NCBI GenBank assembly: GCA_013003245.1 | Contig: JABDJX010000149.1 | Coordinates: 1-32,952 of the forward strand | Origin: Silicimonas sp. | GTDB taxonomy: Bacteria > Pseudomonadota > Alphaproteobacteria > Rhodobacterales > Rhodobacteraceae | Direction of reading: 5' to 3' | Length of the DNA: 32,952 nucleotides | In this document: positions 14,277 to 20,916 of the stretch, in pieces | Numbering within the stretch: position 1 is the first letter of the stretch | Layout of the letters: each line of letters begins with the position of its first letter | Translations under genes and position numbers: made by a program | Notes under the pieces: generated by a model | The model's input: only the letters and a program-made list of their open reading frames with translations | Databases searched by the model: none | Told to the model about the DNA's origin: nothing

Positions 14277-15482
14277 CTACTGTACGCGTGCGACCGCTTT
14301 GTCTTTGGGCAGCTCTGTCATGATTGCTTTGGCAAGGCCTGCAATCCCTTTTGACAGATCTGACCGTCCTGCCACTTCCGAGACAGGTTTACCGAAATCG
14401 ACAGCTTCACGCGCCGCCTTTTCGTCGTGAGCGATCCAATGGTTAAACTTTACATCCAGCGCTTTGGCTGCTTCGCGATGATGCTCACGAAGCATCATCG
14501 GTTTCTTCTCATGGTTCACAATAATCTCAATGGGCAGTTGTGCATTGTCGGCCAGGACGAACTCCATCAGGCGACGCGACGCACGCACTGCGGGCACGGT
14601 CATGTCGGTGACGATCAAAAGCTTGTCGGCATCTTCCAGCACGGGCTCGATCCACCCAACCAAGGCGCGCGGCATATCGATAACAATATAGTCGAACATT
14701 GATTTTAGCGTCGCGACCAGAACCTGCACCTGATTGGCTTCAAGCGCGTCAAGCGGGGCAAATTTCTGAGGTGCGGCTAAAACGGCCAGACCGGAAGGAA
14801 GACGCACCAAAGACTGTTCAACCCAATGGACGTCCGGCAAGAAGTTCTCGACCGCCAGTTGCAACAAACCTTCCTGTTCATCCAAGTCCAGAAAGTCCCC
14901 AACAGTTCCGAACTGGAGGTCGAGATCCACAACAACAACCTTGTTGGCTGCTTCCTTTTTGAAAGTACCTTTGCGATCCAGAAGCTGATCGGCCAGGTTC
15001 ACAGCCACGGTTGTCGATCCAATGCCACCGCGCGCCTGCTGAACGGCAATGACTTTGCCCAATGACGCCGCATTGGCGTATTTTTCTTCCAGCGCTGCGC
15101 GCTTTTTGGCCAACCAAGAATTGACCTGCTCCAACAGCTCATCGTTTGCCGCCGGATAGGGCAGAACATCATCGACCCCGGCACGGGTCAGCGCCCGCGC
15201 CTTGGACAAAGGCAAATCCCCATCAGTCAGGGCAAGATAGACGGTGTCCTCCTTGCGCTGCTCGGTCAGATGTTCGATGGCGGTCAGGTCTGCCGCGTTT
15301 GACGGATCGGTGGCGAAAATGACGATGTCGTGGTTGGCCGCCATCTCGACAGCCGTGCCGTTCAGCTTGGACACGCTGGCGTCTTCGCGATCAATGCGAA
15401 CGTCTTCCAGCCCGTCCAGCGCCTTTCCAACAGAGTCGGAAATGTCTTTGTCGGCAGAAATAAGAAGAATTGAATTACTCAT
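14277..15482 (-). CDS. cpaE: Tad pilus localisation protein CpaE/TadZ
   Basis: This 401-residue protein has an N-terminal atypical receiver-like domain (residues 1-125) and a C-terminal MinD/ParA-like ATPase. The P-loop reads ARGGIGSTT (150-158): neither the signature lysine of the deviant Walker A nor the P-loop lysine is present, as known for TadZ proteins. VVVVDLDLQFGTVGDFLDL and YIVIDMPRAL are the following ATPase motifs. CpaE/TadZ localises the Tad apparatus to the pole. The ATG at 15482 has GGGGA 8 nt upstream. An upstream TTG at 15509 would add nine residues and overlap the tadE-like gene, and is rejected. ATP hydrolysis is doubtful, while nucleotide binding may remain. Confidence 0.9.
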   Translation of the reverse strand: MSNSILLISADKDISDSVGKALDGLEDVRIDREDASVSKLNGTAVEMAANHDIVIFATDPSNAADLTAIEHLTEQRKEDTVYLALTDGDLPLSKARALTRAGVDDVLPYPAANDELLEQVNSWLAKKRAALEEKYANAASLGKVIAVQQARGGIGSTTVAVNLADQLLDRKGTFKKEAANKVVVVDLDLQFGTVGDFLDLDEQEGLLQLAVENFLPDVHWVEQSLVRLPSGLAVLAAPQKFAPLDALEANQVQVLVATLKSMFDYIVIDMPRALVGWIEPVLEDADKLLIVTDMTVPAVRASRRLMEFVLADNAQLPIEIIVNHEKKPMMLREHHREAAKALDVKFNHWIAHDEKAAREAVDFGKPVSEVAGRSDLSKGIAGLAKAIMTELPKDKAVARVQ

Positions 15483-15505
15483 ACTGATTGTCCCCTTTGA
15501 CCCGA

Positions 15506-16210
15506 TCAACCACCATTTCCGACGTTCAGGTCTTCCGCTGGAAGCGAGACCGAAATATCAGGAAATGGGATACTGTTGGGAATAGAATTACTCGTACCAG
15601 TCGCTTGTCCGGCCAATGCGGAAAGCGGCGAAATGAACGTAAACAAGAAGTCCTCGTCAGCGCTTGTAAAATTGCCATCACTGTTTGAATCTGTTCCAAG
15701 CTCTGCCGTGATCATCGGCACGTAAGGCCCGCCCAAAAACCCCAGTCGTTGATCATAGTCGTACCGGATCAGAACGTTCTCTCGTGCCGCGTTATTCGGC
15801 ATCAAAGGCGCAATAGAAGCCCAAATCTCATCCGCCGTGGCCGCAGCAGCAGCGCGGGCGGGATCGGGATTTGACAACAGACACTGCCTTGACACGGCAA
15901 GACACAGACCGGGCTGTTCGCGACAAAGCGTGCCTGCCGGAAATGTACCGTCGTTTGGATCAGACCGTGAATGAAACTCGGGCACATCGGCACAAACGGT
16001 CGTGCGCACCGAGGCAATACGCACCGCGCGCTGCATGGCTTTCTCGGCAACCACCCAGTTGTAGCCCAGTCGTCCAAAGTCGAGAACCGCAAACAGGATC
16101 AGCAGGAACAAAGCGATGCACAGGGCAAATTCAACCAGTGTCGTGCCTGCTTCGGAACGAACGAACCATCTGAAAGGTCTGAATGCTTTTTGACGATCAA
16201 TCATATCCAT
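15506..16210 (-). CDS. TadE-family pseudopilin, larger paralogue (TadF position)
   Basis: This 234-residue protein has one N-terminal membrane helix preceded by a processing-type motif (SEAG-TTLVEF, Glu27 at +5 after Gly22), as in TadE/TadF minor pseudopilins. The rest is periplasmic, with four cysteines, and an acidic D/N-rich loop (DSNSDGNFTSADED) that could bind calcium. Pseudopilins of this kind are cut by the Tad prepilin peptidase and help initiate Flp pili. ATG 16210 overlaps the upstream gene's TGA. GGAG lies 4 nt before it and 10 nt before an alternative ATG at 16204. Assigning it TadF rather than a second TadE is by position only. Confidence 0.8.
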   Translation of the reverse strand: MDMIDRQKAFRPFRWFVRSEAGTTLVEFALCIALFLLILFAVLDFGRLGYNWVVAEKAMQRAVRIASVRTTVCADVPEFHSRSDPNDGTFPAGTLCREQPGLCLAVSRQCLLSNPDPARAAAAATADEIWASIAPLMPNNAARENVLIRYDYDQRLGFLGGPYVPMITAELGTDSNSDGNFTSADEDFLFTFISPLSALAGQATGTSNSIPNSIPFPDISVSLPAEDLNVGNGG

Positions 16211-16740
16211 CACACTCCAAACACACGCGATTCATCAATGATTGTCGGCGTGATGGGCGGCAGGAGAGGCTGGCCATTAAACTCAAGGATTGCGCCAAGA
16301 GGCAAGGTGATCGAGATGTTTGCAGTCACCGTAACGATAGGGATGTTCGCCTGACGGTATTCGCCCGGCTCGACAATGCAGCGCACCAGAACGGCCACAC
16401 TGGTCAGAGAGACGTTATTGGGCAGCACATCGGATTCGTTGTACATCGTACGTTCAACGATCCCTTCGGCAATGGTTGTGCTTCCAGCGAAAGTGACCGT
16501 CCCGTTGTTTGGTGTTGCAGGTTCTGTCACGCAAATATCTGCCTCGGCCACGCGTGCTAGGTACCGCGCGGCATCCCGCACCCCGACGATTGCACCCTGA
16601 TAAGAGAAAAAGATCCGCGAAAACTCTACGACCACAAAGAATGACAGCAAAAAGAGCGGCAGGAAAACCGAGAACTCCACCAGCGCCACGCCACTTTCAT
16701 CGCGGCGAAATCGCTTCAGGATATTTGGGATACGATGCAT
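16210..16740 (-). CDS. tadE: TadE-family pseudopilin
   Basis: This 176-residue protein has the N-terminal motif DESG-VALVEFSVFLPLFLL, with Glu22 at +5 relative to the likely cleavage after Gly17. It is followed by a hydrophobic helix and then a mostly beta periplasmic domain with two cysteines. This is the TadE family, a minor pseudopilin matured by the Tad prepilin peptidase. It lies 6 nt after tadG and overlaps the next gene's start codon, so expression is tightly coupled. Length is typical. Confidence 0.85.
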   Translation of the reverse strand: MHRIPNILKRFRRDESGVALVEFSVFLPLFLLSFFVVVEFSRIFFSYQGAIVGVRDAARYLARVAEADICVTEPATPNNGTVTFAGSTTIAEGIVERTMYNESDVLPNNVSLTSVAVLVRCIVEPGEYRQANIPIVTVTANISITLPLGAILEFNGQPLLPPITPTIIDESRVFGV

Positions 16741-16746
16741 GACCAG

Positions 16747-18618
16747 TTACCGATACAGCTGAACAAGGTTACGGAATCTGCCGTTTGCGAACGACGGATC
16801 ACCCGTCTGCAGTGCACCGCTAATGATCTCGACTTCGATGTCAAAATCACTTCCTGTCGTCACACCGCCAGCCACACTTGGCAGGAACACTTCGACAAAC
16901 CATGTGGCAGCTCCTTCACCAGAACGCCCGCGCAGTTCGTCTTCTTCAGCGACACAATCAACGACCGCTGCAACGACCGTACGACGACGCGGGTTCAGCG
17001 ACGGCTCTGGCGCGCAATGCGGCAGGCTGGTGCTGTCTCTTTCCAGCGCAAGCGTGCCGTCGGGGTTCAAGTAGTCGGTGATCAGGTCCTGCGGATCAGG
17101 AACTACGATATCGTCCAAGGTGACCGGGTCCTGCACGGTGGTGGTGCGCTGCGGGCGGGTGAAATCAACCTCCCCGATCTCTTGATTGTATGCGGCGTCC
17201 GGATCATCAAAGTACGCAGCAGCAACTTCTGCATTGTAATAGTGCCAGCGCCAGGCATCGTTCAGAACGATGGGGAAATCCAAGTATTCACTGCGCCGTG
17301 GCAAAGCGGGACGGACCTCGTTGCCATCGCCGTCAAAGTCTGCAGGCAACATCGGGCGGAACGGATCATCGACGTGATAGCCGCCCTGCACTTCTTCCGG
17401 GGTGACCACACCGATGCTATCGCCGTCAATTGAATAGTTGTTCTCGACATAAAGAATGCGGCCTTGCGACCAGTCGCCGTCGCCAAAGCGTGGAATAGCC
17501 GGGTTCCCGGTTCCGTTGCCACCGCCATAAAGAAGGCATCCGGCATTGCCGGTGACCAGCGAGTCGTCAAAGCAATCGTCCATCGGGAAATCGGTGGTGA
17601 CGTCATTTGTGCTGGCTCCACCAGGAGCACATGTATCGCCCTCAAGATAGCGCTTTGTCACAACTGGAGCCGGGCGAAAACGCGGGTCGCTTTGTTCTTG
17701 AGTGAGCGAGGCGTTGTACATGTCGAATTTGGTGTTGAGCGTCGCTGACGTGTATCCGTCGCCATTGCCAGTCAAGAAATTCAGAATGCCATTTTCAAAA
17801 CACAGCGTCACAGCAGACTCTGCACCGATCAGGCAACTGTAAAGATCTGCGCCAGATTCTTCAGCGCAAGGGCTGGCGGGGTCCGTCTTGACGTCGTCAG
17901 GTGTCATGTTGACCACATCAAGGAAGCCAAAGTTGCCGGGGCCCCAATCATTCTGGCCACCTGCGCGGAGCAAAACGGACTCTCCAAGGTGATTGTTCGG
18001 ATCCCAAATCGGGCTTCCCGCGTCAGCATCAACCTGCTGCTGCGGAGGCATACAAAAGAAAATCGGTGCGATATCGCAAGCAAGGCTGGTGTACCCTGCG
18101 GTGGCCTCGGCCGCGACCGCCTCGCTTGGCAGCGGATCGCTACTGAACAGGCTCAGAACGTTTGCGAACTGCCATTCAACGTCAACCGGATCAACGCGGA
18201 TACGCACAAACCGCGCTTGCGCATCACCTGGGTTCAATGCCTCTGCCGCATCGTACGAAACCGGCGTCGGCCAGGCAGATTCGTCGTCAGGCAAGGTCTC
18301 GTAAAACTCAAGTGGCAGAAGATCAGCAAGGCCTTCCAAAGTGTCGTCGTCAGTACTGGTCGTGAACCGGGTCGAGTCGGCGATCAGCTCATCAGCTGCG
18401 CGTCGAGCGCGGGAGATCGCTCCGGGCAATCCGTCAAGTTCGCCTGCTGCGGCCAGGGCCACATTGTCTGCAAACGACTGAAGATCGGTCTGTGTAGAGG
18501 CGCGGCGACCAACGTCGAAGGACAGGGCGGCGACCAGAAATATCGCTGCGGCGCAAAGGGCGAAAAACACCAGCAAAGCGCCATCTTCTTCGCGTCTGAA
18601 CCTATTGAAATCCAACAT
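16747..18618 (-). CDS. tadG: TadG-like pilus-associated protein
   Basis: This 623-residue protein has an N-terminal membrane helix (DGALLVFFALCAAAIFLVAA) followed by SFDVGRRASTQTDLQSFADNVALAAAGELDG, the conserved TadG/DUF2134-type start. A long acidic extracytoplasmic region contains many cysteines. Unlike its TadE neighbours it has Phe, not Glu, at the +5 position, as usual for TadG. The start at 18618 is fixed by GGGGGAAG 7 nt upstream. The frame stays open to 18855, but that extension runs into cpaB and lacks a ribosome-binding site. TadG is thought to stabilise the apparatus or link it to the envelope. No von Willebrand MIDAS motif was recognised. Confidence 0.85.
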   Translation of the reverse strand: MLDFNRFRREEDGALLVFFALCAAAIFLVAALSFDVGRRASTQTDLQSFADNVALAAAGELDGLPGAISRARRAADELIADSTRFTTSTDDDTLEGLADLLPLEFYETLPDDESAWPTPVSYDAAEALNPGDAQARFVRIRVDPVDVEWQFANVLSLFSSDPLPSEAVAAEATAGYTSLACDIAPIFFCMPPQQQVDADAGSPIWDPNNHLGESVLLRAGGQNDWGPGNFGFLDVVNMTPDDVKTDPASPCAEESGADLYSCLIGAESAVTLCFENGILNFLTGNGDGYTSATLNTKFDMYNASLTQEQSDPRFRPAPVVTKRYLEGDTCAPGGASTNDVTTDFPMDDCFDDSLVTGNAGCLLYGGGNGTGNPAIPRFGDGDWSQGRILYVENNYSIDGDSIGVVTPEEVQGGYHVDDPFRPMLPADFDGDGNEVRPALPRRSEYLDFPIVLNDAWRWHYYNAEVAAAYFDDPDAAYNQEIGEVDFTRPQRTTTVQDPVTLDDIVVPDPQDLITDYLNPDGTLALERDSTSLPHCAPEPSLNPRRRTVVAAVVDCVAEEDELRGRSGEGAATWFVEVFLPSVAGGVTTGSDFDIEVEIISGALQTGDPSFANGRFRNLVQLYR

Positions 18619-18661
18619 CACAACTTCCCCCACTCTTCGACTAGTAAAAGGCTCAGAACAT

Positions 18662-18685
18662 GCCGGCCCCTTTTCAGAGGCCAGC
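18662..18685 (-). terminator. Hairpin between cpaB and tadG, possible attenuator
   Basis: On the minus strand GCTGGCCTC and GGGGCCGGC pair over 9 bp (two G-T wobbles) around a 6-nt loop. A short TTTT appears only about 11 nt later. It may be an RNA-processing or partial-termination element inside the tad operon rather than a full terminator. Confidence 0.35.
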
Positions 18686-18697
18686 CAAACGAGACGA

Positions 18698-19528
18698 TCA
18701 GTTGGTTTCCCTGTCTTCGTTTTCCTGAACTTCGACCTTTTGAATATTCGTGCCCGCACGGCGTACGGTAACGGTGCGCTTCGGTCCCTCTTCGGTCGGT
18801 GACTTTTCACGGATGATGTCCGACAGACGGATCGATTCCAGCGGTTCATCGACAACAGCGTCTAGCGTGCGCAGCGACAGGCTCAACGTGCCGGCCTTTT
18901 GTGCCAGCGCCAGTTTCTGGCCTTGCTCTGGTGTCACCTCGACTGTGACGGTTTTGGCAACGGCAGCTTGTTCGTTCTGCTCATCCGCCTTTTGGTCAAC
19001 ACCAATGATACGAATGTTCTGCAGGATCGTAACAGCGCGCAAACTGGCGCCGCGCCCCTGAGTCAGAAGAATGTCAACCGTATCCCCTGGGGTTACAAAT
19101 CCGCCCACAGATGTTTGCGCATTCACGTTGATCGCCATGGCCCGCGTGTTTTTACCCAAAGTCTGAACGATGGTGACTTTTTCCCCAAATTCAGAAACTT
19201 TGTTGGTCAGAACCAGTTCACCTTGTGCCATCGCACGTTTCGCGCGGCGCGGCTCTTGGCCACCTTGAGGTGAAAGCTTTGAAAAATCTTCATATGTTCC
19301 GGGTGGGACCGCATCCACGGGCCACTGAATTGTTGTCAGTTTGTAAGCTTCAATCGTTGAGCCAAACGGAATGTCCTGGCCTGCGACAACGACACTGACC
19401 AACCTGGGCTCGTTCGGATCGATAGAGGCGGTTGCCGGCTGCACCTGCAAAAGCTCTCGCGATGCATAGACCGATGCGCCTGCCAAGGCTATTCCGACCA
19501 TAGTTACCATGAGTGAACGCATACGCAT
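18698..19528 (-). CDS. cpaB: Flp pilus assembly protein CpaB/RcpC
   Basis: This 276-residue protein has an N-terminal membrane anchor (residues 5-24), then a SAF domain (VVVAGQDIPFGSTIEAYKLT, residues about 45-110). The conserved CpaB core follows (TRAMAINVNAQTSVGGFVTPGDTVDILLT), and a charged tail closes the protein. CpaB is a periplasmic component that associates with the secretin and is suggested to bind peptidoglycan through SAF. AAGGAG lies 8 nt before ATG 19528. It is the first gene after the pilins, separated from them by a strong hairpin. The usual next gene, the cpaC secretin, is absent here. Confidence 0.93.
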   Translation of the reverse strand: MRMRSLMVTMVGIALAGASVYASRELLQVQPATASIDPNEPRLVSVVVAGQDIPFGSTIEAYKLTTIQWPVDAVPPGTYEDFSKLSPQGGQEPRRAKRAMAQGELVLTNKVSEFGEKVTIVQTLGKNTRAMAINVNAQTSVGGFVTPGDTVDILLTQGRGASLRAVTILQNIRIIGVDQKADEQNEQAAVAKTVTVEVTPEQGQKLALAQKAGTLSLSLRTLDAVVDEPLESIRLSDIIREKSPTEEGPKRTVTVRRAGTNIQKVEVQENEDRETN

Positions 19529-19552
19529 TTCGAAATCTCCTTGATATAAGAA

Positions 19553-19573
19553 CCAGCCCGTCCTGCGGGCTGG
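19553..19573 (-). terminator. Strong hairpin between the last pilin and cpaB
   Basis: CCAGCCCG (19553-19560), 5-nt loop, CGGGCTGG (19566-19573): a perfect 8-bp GC-rich stem. On the minus strand TTCTTAT follows directly. This resembles a partial terminator or a 3'-end stabiliser, which would let the pilin mRNA accumulate above the cpaB-tadC message. The cpaB ribosome-binding site follows 12-17 nt later. Confidence 0.6.
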
Positions 19574-19587
19574 GGTGCTTGCGCCGA

Positions 19588-19764
19588 TTAAAACGCGCTT
19601 GCGGTTTCTTGCAGAGTTGTGCCGACAGCGGTGCCAAGGCCAGTTACGGCCGCAGCTCCGACAATGATCACAACTAGCAGTGCCACACCATATTCAATCA
19701 GCGTGGCACCACTGATTTCAGTCAAAAAGCGTTTGGAAGAACGCCAGATCAACGAGTTTTTCAT
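19588..19764 (-). CDS. flp: Flp-family type IVb pilin, third in tandem
   Basis: This 58-residue Flp prepilin has a basic leader (MKNSLIWRSSKRFLTEISG), then the Flp box ATLIEYGVALLVVIIVGAAA with Glu and Tyr at mature positions 5 and 6. The short tail is hydrophilic and lacks cysteines. Cleavage is expected after Gly19. ATG 19764 has GGGGGAA 7 nt upstream; an extension to 19782 is not needed. The leader is longer than in the other two pilins and the hydrophobic core differs (ALLVVIIVGAAAVTGLG), so this is the most divergent copy. It could be the main subunit or a minor one. Confidence 0.92.
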   Translation of the reverse strand: MKNSLIWRSSKRFLTEISGATLIEYGVALLVVIIVGAAAVTGLGTAVGTTLQETASAF

Positions 19765-19790
19765 AACAATTCCCCCAAACACTGTTTTGA

Positions 19791-19952
19791 TTAACGCTGC
19801 GACAGCGTTGCTTCGCCAACACCCATTGTGGCGTCAGTCTGGTTGGCAAGGCTGATCAGAAATCCACCACCAACAACGATTGCAAGGATTACGGCTACAC
19901 CGTACTCGACCAAGGTCGCACCGGATTCGCTCTTTTTAAACAGTTTAAACAT
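19791..19952 (-). CDS. flp: Flp-family type IVb pilin, second in tandem (very short)
   Basis: This reading frame encodes 53 residues (ATG at 19952, TAA at 19791-19793). It has a basic leader MFKLFKKSESG, then ATLVEYGVAVILAIVVGGG, the Flp box with Glu5 and Tyr6 of the mature chain. The tail is short and ends LSQR. It is closest to the first pilin: leader and hydrophobic core are nearly the same while the C-terminus differs. The ribosome-binding site is weak (GTGAG about 8 nt upstream), which suggests lower translation than its neighbours. It is small enough to be missed by automated annotation. Confidence 0.88.
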   Translation of the reverse strand: MFKLFKKSESGATLVEYGVAVILAIVVGGGFLISLANQTDATMGVGEATLSQR

Positions 19953-19988
19953 CACATTTCTCACTTTCGATGAACTAGGTTTCGTCTA

Positions 19989-20189
19989 TCAGGCGTCGCA
20001 AGCCGCGCTGCCGATTTGTGCTACGTCACCGGTGACGTCACAGGCATCGCTGAGGTTCGTGTTTACACCACCTGCAAGCGTGATCAGTGCAGTGCCACCA
20101 ACGATAATCGCCAGGATCAGCGCAATACCGTATTCAACGAGTGTTGCACCGGATTCAGATTTCCGGAATTTTGTGAAAAAGTCGCGCAT
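19989..20189 (-). CDS. flp: Flp-family type IVb pilin, first in tandem, with a C-terminal cysteine pair
   Basis: This 66-residue prepilin has leader MRDFFTKFRKSESG and the Flp box ATLVEYGIALILAIIVGG (cleavage after Gly14, Glu and Tyr at +5 and +6). It has a longer tail than the other two, holding C50 and C64 (ACDVTGDVAQIGSAACDA). The cysteines could close a C-terminal disulfide loop, a feature of type IVa pilins that is unusual for Flp pilins. It has the best ribosome-binding site of the three (AAGGAG, 7 nt spacing) and is promoter-proximal, so it is probably the most abundant. It leads the operon that runs to tadC. Confidence 0.93.
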   Translation of the reverse strand: MRDFFTKFRKSESGATLVEYGIALILAIIVGGTALITLAGGVNTNLSDACDVTGDVAQIGSAACDA

Positions 20190-20220
20190 GTCAGTACTCC
20201 TTAACTACGCATTCATAAAA

Positions 20221-20246
20221 GGTCGCTCATTGCGAATGTCGCGACC
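20221..20246 (-). promoter_or_regulatory. Attenuator-like hairpin in the pilin mRNA leader
   Basis: On the plus strand GGTCGC (20221-20226) pairs with GCGACC (20241-20246), and inside these CATT pairs with AATG around a GCG loop. Read on the transcribed (minus) strand, the stem is followed at once by TTTTATG and, about 15 nt later, by the AAGGAG of the first pilin. This is the layout of a terminator or attenuator in the 5' untranslated region. Confidence 0.55.
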
Positions 20247-20314
20247 CGACTACTGACCGGCGCTATGTCCCCCCGGCCCTGCACTGACATTAAGGTTTTG
20301 GTAATCATCACCGC

Positions 20315-20345
20315 TTCACCCAAATGGATGAACTTTTCACCTAAA
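20315..20345. promoter_or_regulatory. Two direct repeats TTCACCYAAA, 21 bp apart
   Basis: TTCACCCAAA (20315-20324) and TTCACCTAAA (20336-20345) lie 21 bp apart, two helical turns, so both present the same DNA face. They lie 126-156 bp upstream of the first pilin start. They may be binding sites for an activator of pilin transcription; no known consensus was recognised. Confidence 0.4.
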
Positions 20346-20359
20346 GGTTGTATTTTCCC

Positions 20360-20406
20360 CGAAAACTGACGAAAATGTGTCGAAATCTGGCGAAAATCTG
20401 CTGAAA
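20360..20406. promoter_or_regulatory. Helically phased CGAAAA repeat array upstream of the pilins
   Basis: Related hexamers occur at 20360 (CGAAAA), 20370 (CGAAAA), 20381 (CGAAAT), 20391 (CGAAAA) and 20401 (CTGAAA). The spacings are 10, 11, 10 and 10 bp. A-tracts repeated once per helical turn are known to bend DNA; the same array could equally be five cooperative binding sites on one DNA face. It ends 15 bp from the TTCACCYAAA pair. Confidence 0.55.
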
Positions 20407-20781
20407 CTAGGTCTGTTTTGGGGCGAATTCCCGCTTTGTCTGCTCGAATCGTTGGGCTACCCCTTGCGCTCCATGGACAGTCTCCAAAAACCAAGCGGTT
20501 TGTCTCCGGTTACGACCCAATGCCTCGCTAAAAACATATACGCCTCAAGTATTTTCCGTGAAAACCGCAAAAAACTTACCAAACGCCCACCGTCATTCAC
20601 CGTAAGACGCAGAAATCGAAACCAAAACCTTGATCCAGGCGGTTTAGATACGTGGCGTCAAAATGGCTGCGTCGCCAAAATAACCCCGTGAAAGCCCATC
20701 CTCAGACATGAATTTGCCCGTGACCGGGCGCAGACTTGGTGCCATGCTGGGGCCACGGACAAGATGTCTGGAGTGTATATT

Positions 20782-20916
20782 ATGAGTGAAGAACAAAAGA
20801 CCCGCGAAGACACGCAGCCGATGCCGAAAGAGGCCCCTGCTGCTGCCACGGGCGAAAAAGACACCAAGGATCAGCAACTGAAACAGCACAGTTTTCACGA
20901 CTGGGCGTCTATCTAA
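20782..20916 (+). CDS. Small hydrophilic protein, 44 residues, function unknown
   Basis: ATG at 20782 is preceded by GGAG at 9 nt and the frame ends with TAA at 20914-20916. The product begins MSEEQKTRED and is rich in charged residues, Q and A, with no membrane segment or cysteine. The C-terminus is HSFHDWASI. The composition is that of a small soluble, probably disordered protein. It stands alone between the pilin regulatory region and a hairpin-rich intergenic stretch. I do not recognise the family. A minus-strand frame over the same bases lacks a ribosome-binding site and is less likely. Confidence 0.45.
   Translation: MSEEQKTREDTQPMPKEAPAAATGEKDTKDQQLKQHSFHDWASI

Larger units (their letters stand above)
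20190..20781. other. Long regulatory region upstream of the pilin operon
   Basis: This 592-bp stretch has no convincing gene. It lies between the first pilin (minus strand) and a small plus-strand ORF. It is A/T-richer than its surroundings and holds a leader hairpin (20221-20246), two direct repeats (20315-20345) and a helically phased repeat array (20360-20406), listed separately. Beyond 20410 I see only scattered CGAAT-like sequences (20424, 20445). No clear -10/-35 pair could be fixed by eye. Confidence 0.5.

Noticed and set aside
18619-18855. N-terminal extension of tadG by 79 codons
   Set aside because: The extension overlaps cpaB on the same strand, lacks a ribosome-binding site and precedes the conserved TadG start; GGGGGAAG supports ATG 18618.
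20213-20494. Minus-strand 93-codon frame upstream of the pilins
   Set aside because: It covers the phased repeats and leader hairpin, and its product merely reads the repeats (DFRQIS, HFRQFS). No ribosome-binding site was seen.
20644-20898. Minus-strand 84-codon frame opposite the 44-residue ORF
   Set aside because: It has a GTG start with no ribosome-binding site; the plus-strand frame has GGAG and more protein-like composition.
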